Shown: one piece after another, positions 11,446-19,479 of the stretch
Position numbering within the stretch: position 1 is the stretch's first letter
How the letters are laid out: every line of letters begins with the position of its first letter
DNA from: Sphingobium arseniciresistens
GTDB taxonomy: Bacteria; Pseudomonadota; Alphaproteobacteria; Sphingomonadales; Sphingomonadaceae
Reading direction: 5' to 3'
NCBI GenBank assembly: GCA_029167225.1
Contig: JARFNK010000003.1
Span: forward strand, 1-64,000
Length of the DNA stretch: 64,000 bases
The notes under the pieces: generated by a model
Database searches by the model: none
Told to the model about the DNA's origin: nothing
The model's input: the letters and a program-made list of their open reading frames with translations, nothing else
Translations under genes and position numbers: made by a program

Positions 11446-11463
11446 TGCTATACAGATATAGCA
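11446..11463 (-). promoter_or_regulatory. Inverted-repeat operator of the toxin-antitoxin pair
   Basis: TGCTATACAGATATAGCA consists of perfect 7-base arms (TGCTATA/TATAGCA) around a CAGA spacer. It lies 5 bases upstream of the antitoxin start on the minus strand and contains -10-like TATA sequences. The position and symmetry fit a ribbon-helix-helix repressor site covering the promoter. Confidence 0.75.
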
Positions 11464-11568
11464 TGACGCCTCGGATACGACAACGCCTGTCGGTAGTGTC
11501 GCGAAGATTCGACTCTTGCACCATTGGAACATATCAAGAACATCGTCTCGAGTCGGAGGTTCTCTGCC

Positions 11569-12129
11569 ATGGACTACAGCAATGACCAGTCGCTCACCCT
11601 GCATCGCCTCTTCTTCGCGCTGAAGCCCGCCCGCATGGAGGCACATCGCATCGAAGCCTATGTTCGCGAGATTGCTCGCGACGCCCGCCCCATCCGCGTT
11701 GAGCATCAGCATGTCACCCTTGCGATCACCGGCGATTTCCAGAGCCTGCCGCCGGTCTTGGTCGACGCTATGCGGCGCGCGGGTGAAGCGGTGTGGGCGG
11801 CGCCGTTCGACTTGCGGTTTGACCGGGTTTCGGCGAGCAACCGGTCGCTCGCGCTGCGCCCCGGATACACCGTAGCGTCGCTCGCCGCCCTGCAACATGC
11901 CATCGCCGCGGCCATGACGCAGGAAGGCGTGCCGCTGCGCGCCGACTGGCGCTTCAGCCCGCACCAGACACTGGCCTATCGCAAGGGCACGCCCGGTAAC
12001 CGCAAGATCGACGGCTTTGGGTGGCGTGTCGAGGATTTCGTGCTGATACACAGCCATGTCGGGCGCACCCGGCATGAGGAACTGGGCCGCTGGCGGCTCG
12101 CCGGCGACGACCAGCTTGCACTGTTCTGA
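11569..12129 (+). CDS. thpR: RNA 2',3'-cyclic phosphodiesterase ThpR (2'-5' RNA ligase family)
   Basis: A 186-residue 2H-superfamily enzyme. Both catalytic His-x-Thr tetrapeptides are visible: EHQHVTLAITG and PHQTLAYR. The beginning HRLFFALKP is typical. Such proteins open 2',3'-cyclic phosphates and can ligate tRNA halves in vitro. ATG 11569 is chosen over an upstream in-frame ATG because CGGAGG lies 9 bases before it. It is followed after 12 bases by a DUF72 gene and probably shares its transcript. Confidence 0.9.
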   Translation: MDYSNDQSLTLHRLFFALKPARMEAHRIEAYVREIARDARPIRVEHQHVTLAITGDFQSLPPVLVDAMRRAGEAVWAAPFDLRFDRVSASNRSLALRPGYTVASLAALQHAIAAAMTQEGVPLRADWRFSPHQTLAYRKGTPGNRKIDGFGWRVEDFVLIHSHVGRTRHEELGRWRLAGDDQLALF

Positions 12130-12141
12130 AGGAGGACGCAC

Positions 12142-12891
12142 ATGGGCGACATCAGGATCGGGATCGGCGGCTGGACCTATGTGCCGTGGCGGGGCAGCTT
12201 CTACCCCGATGACCTGCGCCAGAAGGACGAGCTGGCCTATGTCGGCGCGCACCTGACCGCGACGGAGATCAACGCCACCTATTACAGCACGCAGAAGCCG
12301 CAGACCTTTGCCAACTGGGCAAAGGCCGTGCCGGACGGCTTCCGCTTTGCCGTGAAGGCCAGCCGCTTCTGCACCAACCGCCGCATCTTGGCGGAGGCCG
12401 GGCCGTCGATCGAGAAATTCGTGGGGCAGGGCATCGTGGAGCTGGGCGACCGGCTGGGACCGATCCTGTGGCAGTTCATGCCGACGAAGAAATTCGATGC
12501 GGAGGATTTCGGCGCCTTCCTGTCACTGCTGCCCGGAAAGGTCGATGGCGTGCCGCTTTCCCATGCGGTGGAGGCGCGGCATCAGAGCTTTGACGATCCG
12601 GCGTTCTACGCGCTCGCGCGCAAGGCGGGCGTCGCCGTGGTGGTCGCCGACCATGCCGAATATCCAAGGCTGAAAGGCGCGGAAGAAGGGGCGGCCCCGT
12701 TCACCTATGCCCGGCTGATGCAATCGCAGGAGGACGAGCCGGCAGGCTATGCGGCCGACGACCTGGCGACATGGGCAAGCTGGACGAAGACCCGCGCAGA
12801 GTCCGGCGACTGCTACATCTTCTTCATCAGCGGCGCGAAAGTCCGCAATCCCGCAGCAGCCATGGCGTTGATGGAGCGCGTCGCAGAGTGA
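12142..12891 (+). CDS. DUF72-family protein (YecE-like)
   Basis: A 249-residue TIM-barrel-like protein. The start RIGIGGWTYVPWRGSFYP, the TEINATYYSTQKPQTFANWA segment, FRFAVKASRF and LWQFMPTKKFD are diagnostic for DUF72/YecE. The biochemical role is unknown, although some relatives sit near DNA or RNA metabolism genes. AAGGAGG lies 8 bases before the ATG. It is downstream of thpR with a 12-base gap. Confidence 0.88.
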   Translation: MGDIRIGIGGWTYVPWRGSFYPDDLRQKDELAYVGAHLTATEINATYYSTQKPQTFANWAKAVPDGFRFAVKASRFCTNRRILAEAGPSIEKFVGQGIVELGDRLGPILWQFMPTKKFDAEDFGAFLSLLPGKVDGVPLSHAVEARHQSFDDPAFYALARKAGVAVVVADHAEYPRLKGAEEGAAPFTYARLMQSQEDEPAGYAADDLATWASWTKTRAESGDCYIFFISGAKVRNPAAAMALMERVAE

Positions 12892-12933
12892 GTGGACGCG
12901 ACCAAACGGCATTTTTCCAGCATCGCTCCTTCT

Positions 12934-13041
12934 CCCCTCCCTCCTAGGGGAGTGCTGGGAGTGGGTGCGCCGCGTGAGCGCCGCTCTATTGTCGGGAAGC
13001 CAGAATAATCGTGCTCGCTACCCACCCCTAAGAGGGAGGGG
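12934..13041. repeat. Inverted-repeat intergenic element
   Basis: CCCCTCCCTCCTAGGGG at 12934-12950 is matched in inverse orientation by CCCCTAAGAGGGAGGGG at 13025-13041, with further partial symmetry inward (GTGGGTG-like against TACCCACC). The arms bound about 75 bases with no gene. Such G/C-rich dispersed palindromes are common between genes in sphingomonads and may be a REP or miniature-element remnant. Confidence 0.55.
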
Positions 13042-13169
13042 AATGGCTTGTTTCACCCAAAATCACATGGATGTATGATGGGTTGCAGCGGGGTGTTTTA
13101 TCAGGGGTACGAAGCCTGCCCCAGCGGTCACCCGCGCCGTCATCGCTAGGCTGGCGGAGGGCGTGCAGC

Positions 13170-13204
13170 AAAAAGCCGCCCCGGCGGTGCGCGCGGGGCG
13201 GCTT
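13170..13204 (-). terminator. Rho-independent terminator for the PspC-type transcript
   Basis: Read on the minus strand, AAGCCGCCCCG pairs with CGGGGCGGCTT and is followed by a short T-run (TTTTT). The 9-11 base-pair GC-rich stem and T-run make a standard terminator about 90 bases beyond the PspC gene stop. Confidence 0.85.
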
Positions 13205-13296
13205 CGCATGCCGGGGCTGGAGAGGGGGACAGGCCCCGGCGGGGAATGAAACGGACTGAACAGGAACGGTGCCCGGACGCCGGGACGGCGTTGCGA

Positions 13297-13485
13297 TCAG
13301 CCTTCGGCGAGCCAGCCTGCCAGCAGATAGGCGACCACGGCGACAGGGCCGAGCGCGAACAGGGTGAGCAGCACCAGGCCGATGCGCAGGATGGTGACGT
13401 CCACGCCCGTCCGGTTGGAAACGCCGGCGCATACGCCCATGATCTTGGCGTTGGGGCGGTCGAGAGTGAAGCTGCGGCTGGTCAT
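13297..13485 (-). CDS. PspC-domain membrane protein
   Basis: A 62-residue protein consisting of a single PspC domain. SFTLDRPNAKIMGVCAGVSN is the conserved head, then TGVDVTILRIGLVL leads into a hydrophobic span ending in AYLLAGWLAEG. PspC domains act in the phage-shock envelope-stress response as inner-membrane partners of PspA/PspB, but single-domain copies like this are often orphan genes. Upstream on the same strand are a low-complexity tract and a 35-residue membrane peptide; both may share a promoter with it. Confidence 0.85.
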   Translation of the reverse strand: MTSRSFTLDRPNAKIMGVCAGVSNRTGVDVTILRIGLVLLTLFALGPVAVVAYLLAGWLAEG

Positions 13486-13506
13486 GATGATGGTCCCTTG
13501 GCTTTG

Positions 13507-13551
13507 GAGGAAGAAGGAAGAAGGAAGAAGGAAGAAGGGGGGGGGGGGGGG
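13507..13551. repeat. GGAAGAA tandem repeat followed by a 15-base poly-G tract
   Basis: About four tandem copies of a GGAAGAA unit run into 15 consecutive G residues (13537-13551). The tract lies between the stop of the 35-residue peptide gene (13566) and the PspC start (13485), so on the coding strand it is poly-C followed by TTCTTCC repeats. Such tracts change length easily during replication and are also prone to sequencing error. Confidence 0.9.
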
Positions 13552-13565
13552 CGCCGGCCGTCCGC

Positions 13566-13673
13566 TCAGGCGAGCGAGACGACCGGCGCGACGGCGGCGC
13601 CGACAAACAGCGATGCGACCACAAGGGCGGCAACCAGCGAAACGGCGACATTCTGGAACTTGGTAACGGTCAT
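13566..13673 (-). CDS. 35-residue membrane peptide
   Basis: A small gene starting MTVTKFQN with one long hydrophobic helix (VSLVAALVVASLFVGAAVAP) filling most of its length. GGGAG lies 8 bases before the ATG, giving good support for translation. I recall similar small membrane peptides in sphingomonads, usually unannotated. Proximity to the PspC-type gene hints at an envelope-stress role, which is inference only. Confidence 0.6.
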   Translation of the reverse strand: MTVTKFQNVAVSLVAALVVASLFVGAAVAPVVSLA

Positions 13674-13904
13674 GATCTTAACTCCCTGAAGATGTGGTGC
13701 CGGTTGTCCCGGCCATGCCCAATCAAATGCAGAGAGCGTGCCAATTTTATTTTCTGGCGGATTTCCATGGCTTTTGGGGGAAGGCTGACATTTTGCGTGC
13801 CGGAACAATTCCTCAACATCTGAATATTTTCCCGATGGTTAGGATTTTTTACGTGGCAATCGCGAGCAAGGGCCGTCTGGTATCCTACAGCCGGCCCCGA
13901 TAAT

Positions 13905-14330
13905 ATGCCGGCCATGCCAGCAACCCCGCCCCTGCTCTTTGTTTACGGTACGCTGCGACGCGGCGCGACGGGCCCGACGGCCTTGCGACTGGCGGAAGGC
14001 GCGCGCTGGCTGGGCGAAGCACGGGCGACAGGCCATCTGTTCATGCTGGATGGCTACCCCGGCTTCGTGCCCGACCCCGGAGGCACCGCCATCGCCGGGG
14101 ATCTCTTCTCAATGGAAGATCCCGACATGCTGCTCGCGGTGCTGGACGATTATGAGGAATGCGCGCCGCATTTTCCGCAACCGCATGAATATGCGCGCAT
14201 CATGCTGGATGTGCAGCGGCAGGACGGCGCCGTCACCCGGGCATGGACCTATGCCTACGCCTGGCCCACGGACACGCTGCGCCGCATCGCGAGTGGCCGC
14301 TTCGATCATCTCGCCGCGCAACATTCATAA
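13905..14330 (+). CDS. Gamma-glutamylcyclotransferase-like protein (AIG2/GGCT fold)
   Basis: A 141-residue protein with the fold's defining start LLFVYGTLRRGA, followed by ATGHLFMLDGYPGFVPDPG and a central LDDYEEC containing the catalytic Glu. The family converts gamma-glutamyl amines to 5-oxoproline plus the free amine. This branch's substrate is unknown. A second ATG at 13914 is equally possible as the start. It stands alone between minus-strand genes. Confidence 0.85.
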   Translation: MPAMPATPPLLFVYGTLRRGATGPTALRLAEGARWLGEARATGHLFMLDGYPGFVPDPGGTAIAGDLFSMEDPDMLLAVLDDYEECAPHFPQPHEYARIMLDVQRQDGAVTRAWTYAYAWPTDTLRRIASGRFDHLAAQHS

Positions 14331-14389
14331 GCGGCGCGGGGATCTAGCCGGCGGGTGGGCGCTGAGCGCTACCCGCCCACGCACCTATC

Positions 14390-14938
14390 TCAATGATGCA
14401 TGGCGCGAACGGCGGCCAGCGTGCTCTTCACATGGCCGGCATAGTTCATCTCGCTATGCACGAAGGCGACGCGGCCGGTGGGCGCGATCACATAGGATGT
14501 ACGGTTGGACATGCCCTCGCGCTGGGGCAGCACCACGTCATAGCCCTTGATGATGCCGGGGCCAGCCGATGCGACGGCAAACTTGTTGCGGCATTCCTCG
14601 ACCGAGAATTTGGCGAGCTTGTCCACCGGGTCGGCGGACATGCCGATCACGGTTGCGCCGGCCTTGGCGAAATCGTCGCTCGCCTCGGCAAATTCATGCG
14701 CCTCGGCGGTGCAGCCCGGCGTGAAGGCGGCGGGGAAGAAATAAAGCACCACCGGCCCCTTCTTCAGTAGCTTGGCGAGGGAGACGTCCATCACCTTGCC
14801 CGCAAGCGCGCCGCGCGTGCTGAAATCGGGGGCCTTGGCGCCCACGGGCAGCGCCGCCTGCGCCGCGATGGGAGAAAGCGCCAGCGCGGCCAGACCGCAG
14901 AGCGGGGCAGCGATCGAACGAAGCAGACTGATGGTCAC
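14390..14938 (-). CDS. Exported peroxiredoxin (Bcp/PrxQ type)
   Basis: A 182-residue thiol peroxidase with a signal peptide (about 1-28, cleavage after AQA). The peroxidatic cysteine lies in AFTPGCTAEAHEF (about 76), and a second cysteine follows in VEECRNKF, which could resolve the disulfide. Bcp/PrxQ enzymes reduce hydroperoxides; the leader places this one in the periplasm, which is less common. The gene is followed on the opposite side by a VOC-family gene on the same strand 12 bases upstream, so the two may be co-transcribed. Confidence 0.9.
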   Translation of the reverse strand: MTISLLRSIAAPLCGLAALALSPIAAQAALPVGAKAPDFSTRGALAGKVMDVSLAKLLKKGPVVLYFFPAAFTPGCTAEAHEFAEASDDFAKAGATVIGMSADPVDKLAKFSVEECRNKFAVASAGPGIIKGYDVVLPQREGMSNRTSYVIAPTGRVAFVHSEMNYAGHVKSTLAAVRAMHH

Positions 14939-14950
14939 GAAATATTCTCC

Positions 14951-15340
14951 TCAGCGTTTCGGCGCGGGCGGTTCCCACAACTCAATGGCGTTGCCTTCGG
15001 GATCGTGGATGCGGGCAAAGCGCCCGATCCCGCCTTCATCCCATTCGGGCTTGGTGATGATCGCAATTCCCGCCTTGCGCAAGCCCGCCAGCATCCCGTC
15101 GAGATCCGAAACGCGGAAGTTCATCATGAACGCCTTGTCCGCGGCGAAATAATCGCTGTCCGCCTTGAAAGGGGCAAAGACCATCGGGCCACCACGCGTC
15201 ATCCACACCCATTCATTGGCCGGCTCGTCCGGGTCTGCCGACTGCCCGCCGCCGACGCCCAGATGGGTGAGATACCAGTCGGCCAGCGCCTTTGGATCAT
15301 GTGCGCGAAAGAAAAGGCCACCCATTCCCAGTACCGGCAT
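14951..15340 (-). CDS. VOC-superfamily (glyoxalase/bleomycin-resistance-like) protein
   Basis: A 129-residue protein of one paired beta-alpha-beta-beta-beta module set. The N-terminal LGMGGLFFRAHDPKALADWY and C-terminal ARIHDPEGNAIELWEP segments are typical of VOC proteins, with the His and the final Glu likely metal ligands. The substrate is unknown. It precedes the peroxiredoxin gene by 12 bases and they may form a stress-related pair. Confidence 0.85.
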   Translation of the reverse strand: MPVLGMGGLFFRAHDPKALADWYLTHLGVGGGQSADPDEPANEWVWMTRGGPMVFAPFKADSDYFAADKAFMMNFRVSDLDGMLAGLRKAGIAIITKPEWDEGGIGRFARIHDPEGNAIELWEPPAPKR

Positions 15341-15437
15341 CGCGATTCTCCTGCGCTTGTCGCTACGAAGTTAGCCGGATTCCTTTTCCGATCAATCCGG
15401 CCTAGGGTGCCCGCAACCACGGGAGGGAACCGCTTCG

Positions 15438-16016
15438 ATGCCGATGGATTGCCCAGACATGCATGCAAGACCTGCCCTGCGCCGACTGTGCGCCGCCCTT
15501 CCCCTGTTGGCCATTGCAATGCTTGCCGCCTGTAATCAGGGGCAGGACAATGGCTCACTCAGCAGCAACATCGCCAATGTCACCGAGCCCGTGCCTGCAA
15601 ACGGTGTCGACGAGGGCAATGGCGCCAATGAAGCCATCGTCGAAACGGAAAGCGCCAATGCGATCGCGGATGACGGCGCGGCGGCCGACAGATCGCTATC
15701 GCCCGTCGACCGGGCCAGCATTCCGGCGCGGCTTCACGGCACGTGGGCGGGCCTGCGGGCGGATTGCAACGATGCCGGCGACCCGCTGCGCCTGACCGTG
15801 TCGGACCGCGCGCTGCGCTATTATGAAAGCGTCGGCGAAGCGACATCGATCGCGCCGGGCGACAAGGGCGCGGTGATCGTGACCGCGCGTTTCTCCGGCG
15901 AGGGCGACAACTGGACGCGGGCACAGATCATGTCGGTCTCGCCCGATGGCCAGCGGCTGACCATCACCACCAATGGCGAGCCCGTCACCCGAAAGCGCTG
16001 CGCTGCTGGCGCCTGA
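15438..16016 (+). CDS. Putative lipoprotein of unknown function
   Basis: A 192-residue protein. A signal peptide ends in a lipobox, LLAIAMLAAC, with Cys at about 32, so it should be lipid-anchored. It continues with an Asn/Glu/Ala-rich linker (about 33-92) and a C-terminal domain starting IPARLHGTWAGLRADC with an even beta-strand pattern. The HGTWA segment resembles small lipocalin-like or DUF-type periplasmic domains. No enzymatic motif is visible. It lies just upstream of recF on the same strand, with no functional link apparent. Confidence 0.6.
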   Translation: MPMDCPDMHARPALRRLCAALPLLAIAMLAACNQGQDNGSLSSNIANVTEPVPANGVDEGNGANEAIVETESANAIADDGAAADRSLSPVDRASIPARLHGTWAGLRADCNDAGDPLRLTVSDRALRYYESVGEATSIAPGDKGAVIVTARFSGEGDNWTRAQIMSVSPDGQRLTITTNGEPVTRKRCAAGA

Positions 16017-16085
16017 TTTTCCAGGCATAGGCCGCGACGACGCAAGCCGCTTACCAGCGGCGGCAAAGCCCGCTACAGCACCGCC

Positions 16086-17156
16086 ATGATTGCCCGCCTG
16101 ACCGTCAGCGATTTCCGCAGCCATGAAGACGCGCTGATCCTGCCCCGCCATCCCTTCGTGGTGCTGACCGGGGAGAATGGCGCGGGCAAGACCAATATCC
16201 TGGAGGCCGTTTCCCTGCTCGCGCCCGGCCGCGGATTGCGCGGGGCGCCGCTGCGCGAGATGGCGCGGCAGGGTGGCAGCGGCGGTTTCGGCGTCGCCGC
16301 GCTGATCGACGACATCATGATCGGCACCGGCGTCACCGCCGATGCGCCGGACCGGCGGCAGGTGCGCATCGGTGGGCGGGCAAGCGCTGCGACCAGCCTT
16401 GCCGAGCATCTCTCCGTCCTGTGGCTGACCCCGGCCATGGATCGGCTGTTCGGCGACAGCCCCGGCGGGCGGCGGCGGTTTCTGGACCGGCTGGTGCTGG
16501 CGCTGCACCCGGCCCATGCGACGCACAGCGCGCGTTATGATGCCGCGATGCGGGCGCGCAACAGCCTGCTGGCCGACCAGCGCGCCCCCGATCCCGCATG
16601 GCTCGCCGCGCTAGAGGCGCAGATGGCCGATCATGGCGCCGCCATCGCGCAGGCGCGCGCCGATCTGATCATCGCGCTGACCGAAGCGCTCGCCGGCCAG
16701 CCCGACCATCCCTTCGCCCGGCCTCTGATTGCGCTCGATGGATGGACGGAGGGCGCCGCGCCGCTGGCCGAGCAGCTACGCGAGGGCAGGCGGCGCGATG
16801 CCGCCGCCGGGCGCACGCTCAGCGGGCCGCACCGCAGCGACCTTGCCGTCACCCACGCCGCCAAGGGGCAGGCCGCCGCGCTCTGTTCAACCGGCGAGCA
16901 GAAGGCGCTGCTGCTCTCGCTCATCATCGCCCATGCGGGGCTCGTCGCCGATCGCACGGGCAAGCCGCCGGTGCTGCTGCTGGACGAGGTGGCCGCCCAT
17001 ATCGATCCGGCGCGCCGGGCCGCGCTGTTCGAACGGCTCGCCGCAACCGGCAGCCAGATGTGGATGACCGGCACCGAACCCGCCCTGTTCAATGCCTTAG
17101 GCGCGGCAACCCGGCTGCATGTCGCGGCGGGACGGGGAATTGTTCCGCAGGATTGA
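16086..17156 (+). CDS. recF: DNA replication and repair protein RecF
   Basis: A 356-residue SMC-like ATPase that helps load RecA at single-strand gaps through RecFOR. The Walker A motif GENGAGKTN lies at about 30-38, the ABC signature region is near SGPHRSDL, and the Walker B region is [14 protein letters not shown]. The N-terminus [16 protein letters not shown] is characteristic. The gene is not next to dnaA/dnaN/gyrB, as is common in Alphaproteobacteria. Length is normal. Confidence 0.96.
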   Translation: MIARLTVSDFRSHEDALILPRHPFVVLTGENGAGKTNILEAVSLLAPGRGLRGAPLREMARQGGSGGFGVAALIDDIMIGTGVTADAPDRRQVRIGGRASAATSLAEHLSVLWLTPAMDRLFGDSPGGRRRFLDRLVLALHPAHATHSARYDAAMRARNSLLADQRAPDPAWLAALEAQMADHGAAIAQARADLIIALTEALAGQPDHPFARPLIALDGWTEGAAPLAEQLREGRRRDAAAGRTLSGPHRSDLAVTHAAKGQAAALCSTGEQKALLLSLIIAHAGLVADRTGKPPVLLLDEVAAHIDPARRAALFERLAATGSQMWMTGTEPALFNALGAATRLHVAAGRGIVPQD

Positions 17157-17268
17157 GCGCCCGTTCACTTCATGCCGCGTTGCAGCAACGGTTCACCGCA
17201 CCGCAATTCCCATTCGCCCTCCATTCATCCCACAAGGGGATCAAGAAAAGCGAGGGGTCGCAAGTCGC

Positions 17269-17799
17269 ATGTTGAACGGTTTTCGCGCAGCCATTGCGCT
17301 GTTGGTAGCGCTGTGCTGCGTTTCGGTGGCGACCCCGGCTATGGCCGGCACCCTGCAGTGCGCACCCTATGCCCGCCAGATTTCCGGCATCCAACTGTTC
17401 GGTCGCGCCGCCAACTGGTGGGGCGATGCGGAAGGCCGTTACGATCGCGGCCATGAACCCCGCGTCGGCGCTGTTCTCGCCTTCTCGTCCAGCCGTTCCA
17501 TGCCCGCCGGCCATGTCGCCATGGTCAGCCAGGTCGTCTCGGCCCGTGAAGTCCGCCTGACCCACGCCAACTGGTCCTATCGCGGCGGCATCGAGCATGA
17601 TGTCCGCGCCATCGACGTCTCGGCCAATAACGACTGGTCCGATGTCCGCGTATGGTATGGCCCCATCGGCGACCTCGGCAAGCGCTCCAACGCAGCGCAT
17701 GGTTTCATCTATCCCGAGCACAAGGCTCTGGGCGGCACGATGCAGATCGCGTCGGGTGCTGCTGCGACGGACCGCACCCTGGCTGCGGCGAACAACTGA
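17269..17799 (+). CDS. Secreted CHAP-domain amidase/peptidase (first copy)
   Basis: A 176-residue protein with a signal peptide (cleavage near AMAG, 26). A CHAP domain (NlpC/P60-like cysteine amidohydrolase) follows, with the catalytic cysteine in LQCAPYAR, the histidine in GHVAMVSQ, and the LTHANWSYRG segment. Such domains cut peptidoglycan cross-bridges or the N-acetylmuramoyl-alanine bond. ATG 17269 was chosen because it starts the signal peptide. The next gene is a clear paralogue, so this is a tandem duplication. RecF lies 112 bases upstream but is unrelated in function. Confidence 0.85.
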   Translation: MLNGFRAAIALLVALCCVSVATPAMAGTLQCAPYARQISGIQLFGRAANWWGDAEGRYDRGHEPRVGAVLAFSSSRSMPAGHVAMVSQVVSAREVRLTHANWSYRGGIEHDVRAIDVSANNDWSDVRVWYGPIGDLGKRSNAAHGFIYPEHKALGGTMQIASGAAATDRTLAAANN

Positions 17800-17893
17800 T
17801 CCGCGGCTCATCCCAAAGGCGAAATTAACCACATCCTAGGCTTTCCCGGGCAAATTCTTCCCATTGGGATGATCGCATCCGGGAACAACCAAG

Positions 17894-18628
17894 ATGATGA
17901 ATTCAAAGCATGTCGCGGCCATGATGGTCGCGGCGAGCCTCTTTGCAACCTCGCCCGCCAAGGCGTCCGACCCGCTGCAATGCGTGCCCTATGCGCGCAC
18001 CGTCTCCGGCATCGACATCCGCGGAGACGCGTGGACCTGGTGGGGCCAGGCCGAGGGACGCTTCGAACGTGGACACGTCCCGCGCAAGGGCGCGGTGATC
18101 GCGTTTGAATCCTTCGGGCCGATGCGCCTCGGCCATGTCGCCGTGGTGAGCCGGATCATCTCCGACCGCGAAATCCTGATCCGCCATGCCAACTGGTCTT
18201 CGCCCGGCGCCATCGAAACCGACGTGCCGGTGATCGACGTGTCCGCCAATGGCGACTGGAGCCAGGTGCGGGTATGGCACAGCCCGACGGGCCAGATGGG
18301 CGCTCGGACCAATCCGGTCCACGGCTTCATCTATGGCTCGTCGCAGCGCCTCAATCCCTTCGTCCCCGGCCTCGATCCCGAGCGTGACGACGACGACCTG
18401 CTGCCCCAGCGCCGCTACCTCGCGTCGATCGACGTGAAAGCGTTGCAGCGGCAGGGCAGGATGGAACAGCTGAATGCGGCCCCGCGCCTGAAGCTCAACA
18501 TGGCGGTGCTTGCGATGGAAGATGTCGGTGCGCGCGGCCGTCAGCGCTTTGCGATGGCCGACGCGGGCACGCGGCGCACGCTGGCGGAGATTTTTGTCGA
18601 CATCAAGCGCGACGCACGCGGGCGCTGA
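17894..18628 (+). CDS. Secreted CHAP-domain amidase/peptidase (second copy, with C-terminal extension)
   Basis: A 244-residue paralogue of the preceding gene. A signal peptide ends near SPAKAS, then comes LQCVPYARTVSGIDI with the catalytic Cys, RLGHVAVVSRI with the catalytic His, and IRHANWSSPG. It keeps the same domain as its neighbour but adds about 80 C-terminal residues (DDDDLLPQRRYL onward) with no recognised domain. It should act on peptidoglycan in the periplasm. The tail could be a binding or localisation module. Confidence 0.85.
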   Translation: MMNSKHVAAMMVAASLFATSPAKASDPLQCVPYARTVSGIDIRGDAWTWWGQAEGRFERGHVPRKGAVIAFESFGPMRLGHVAVVSRIISDREILIRHANWSSPGAIETDVPVIDVSANGDWSQVRVWHSPTGQMGARTNPVHGFIYGSSQRLNPFVPGLDPERDDDDLLPQRRYLASIDVKALQRQGRMEQLNAAPRLKLNMAVLAMEDVGARGRQRFAMADAGTRRTLAEIFVDIKRDARGR

Positions 18629-18664
18629 AGACGCTGTAACGTCCCGCGCCCGCTGCGCTCCGGC

Positions 18665-18934
18665 TCAGGCCTCTTCCGCGCCCTCGGCGGCGGCGGGCGG
18701 GTTCTCGAACCAGGCCTCGACCTCGCCGCTCAGCTTGATCGTCAGCGGCTGGCCGTGGCGATCGCGGGTCTTGCCGGCGGCAACGCGGATCCAGCCTTCG
18801 GAAATGGAATATTCCTCCACATCGTTGCGCACGCGGCCCTTGAAGCGGATGCCGATGCCGCGCTGAAGCACGTCCATGTCGAAATGGGGGCTGCGCGGGT
18901 TGGTGGAGAGATGGTCGGGGGGCGTGTCGGTCAT
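18665..18934 (-). CDS. DUF3297-family protein
   Basis: An 89-residue protein. The run LSTNPRSPHFDMDVLQRGIG and VEEYSISEGWIRVAAGKTRDR marks DUF3297, a small cytoplasmic family of unknown function found widely in proteobacteria. GGAA precedes the ATG. It has no signal peptide or catalytic motif and ends in an acidic AAEGAEEA tail. It lies convergent to the CHAP genes. Confidence 0.85.
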   Translation of the reverse strand: MTDTPPDHLSTNPRSPHFDMDVLQRGIGIRFKGRVRNDVEEYSISEGWIRVAAGKTRDRHGQPLTIKLSGEVEAWFENPPAAAEGAEEA

Positions 18935-19042
18935 GGCCTGTTCCTGCTGCGGCTTCCGGGGTGCCGGATTGCCGCCCGCCTAGCGGCTAAGGGCCGCGTC
19001 CGTCAACCGGAGCGGCCCTCGACCTCATGCCAGGATCGTCGA

Positions 19043-19333
19043 TCAGCGGCAGATGCGAACGCGCACCCGCTCATGATAGTAGCGATTGTAACGCCATTCG
19101 GTCCAGCAACGCTGGCGGTGATGGCCGCGCCAGCCGCGATCGTCGCGATAGCTGCTGCGCCAGTGGCGGCGGTCGCGATCGCGGCGATAGTCGCGGTGGT
19201 CGCGATAGCGATCGCCCCGGTCATATCCGCCGCGATGGTCGCGATAGCCCCAGTCCTGCGCCGCCGCAGGTGCCGATGCCCCCACAAGCGTCGCGACACC
19301 CAGCAGGGCAGCGATTGCGCTCTTGATCTTCAT
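19043..19333 (-). CDS. Secreted small Arg/Tyr/Gly-rich protein
   Basis: A 96-residue exported protein: signal peptide MKIKSAIAALLG... ending in AAAQ, then a very basic, low-complexity body (RDHRDYRRDRDRRHWR and similar), finishing in a Cys-containing VRVRICR. Sphingomonads commonly encode several such secreted basic proteins with unknown roles. ATG 19333 is preferred because GAGGA lies 6 bases upstream. The GC-rich repeat-like DNA comes from the amino-acid bias and is not a separate element. Confidence 0.7.
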   Translation of the reverse strand: MKIKSAIAALLGVATLVGASAPAAAQDWGYRDHRGGYDRGDRYRDHRDYRRDRDRRHWRSSYRDDRGWRGHHRQRCWTEWRYNRYYHERVRVRICR

Positions 19334-19479
19334 GCTCATTCCTCATCTCCTCGTCACATGCCCCCATGTGGGCCGGGGCCAGTGACCCGCAGCGTGAAGA
19401 GAGAGATGGCGCAACGCGACTGAACCGCCCGGGAACGAGATGTTAAGAGGGCGTTCAGCGCATGAAGCCGTTGCTACGC

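Larger units (their letters stand above)
12892..13296. other. Intergenic region between DUF72 and PspC-type genes
   Basis: About 400 bases without a convincing gene. It holds the inverted-repeat element at 12934-13041 and the minus-strand terminator at 13170-13204. The remaining reading frames have no recognisable protein features. Confidence 0.6.

Noticed and set aside
19043..19333. Tandem DNA repeat at the Arg-rich gene
   Set aside because: The repetition follows from biased codons for Arg/Asp/Tyr; no fixed unit repeats exactly.
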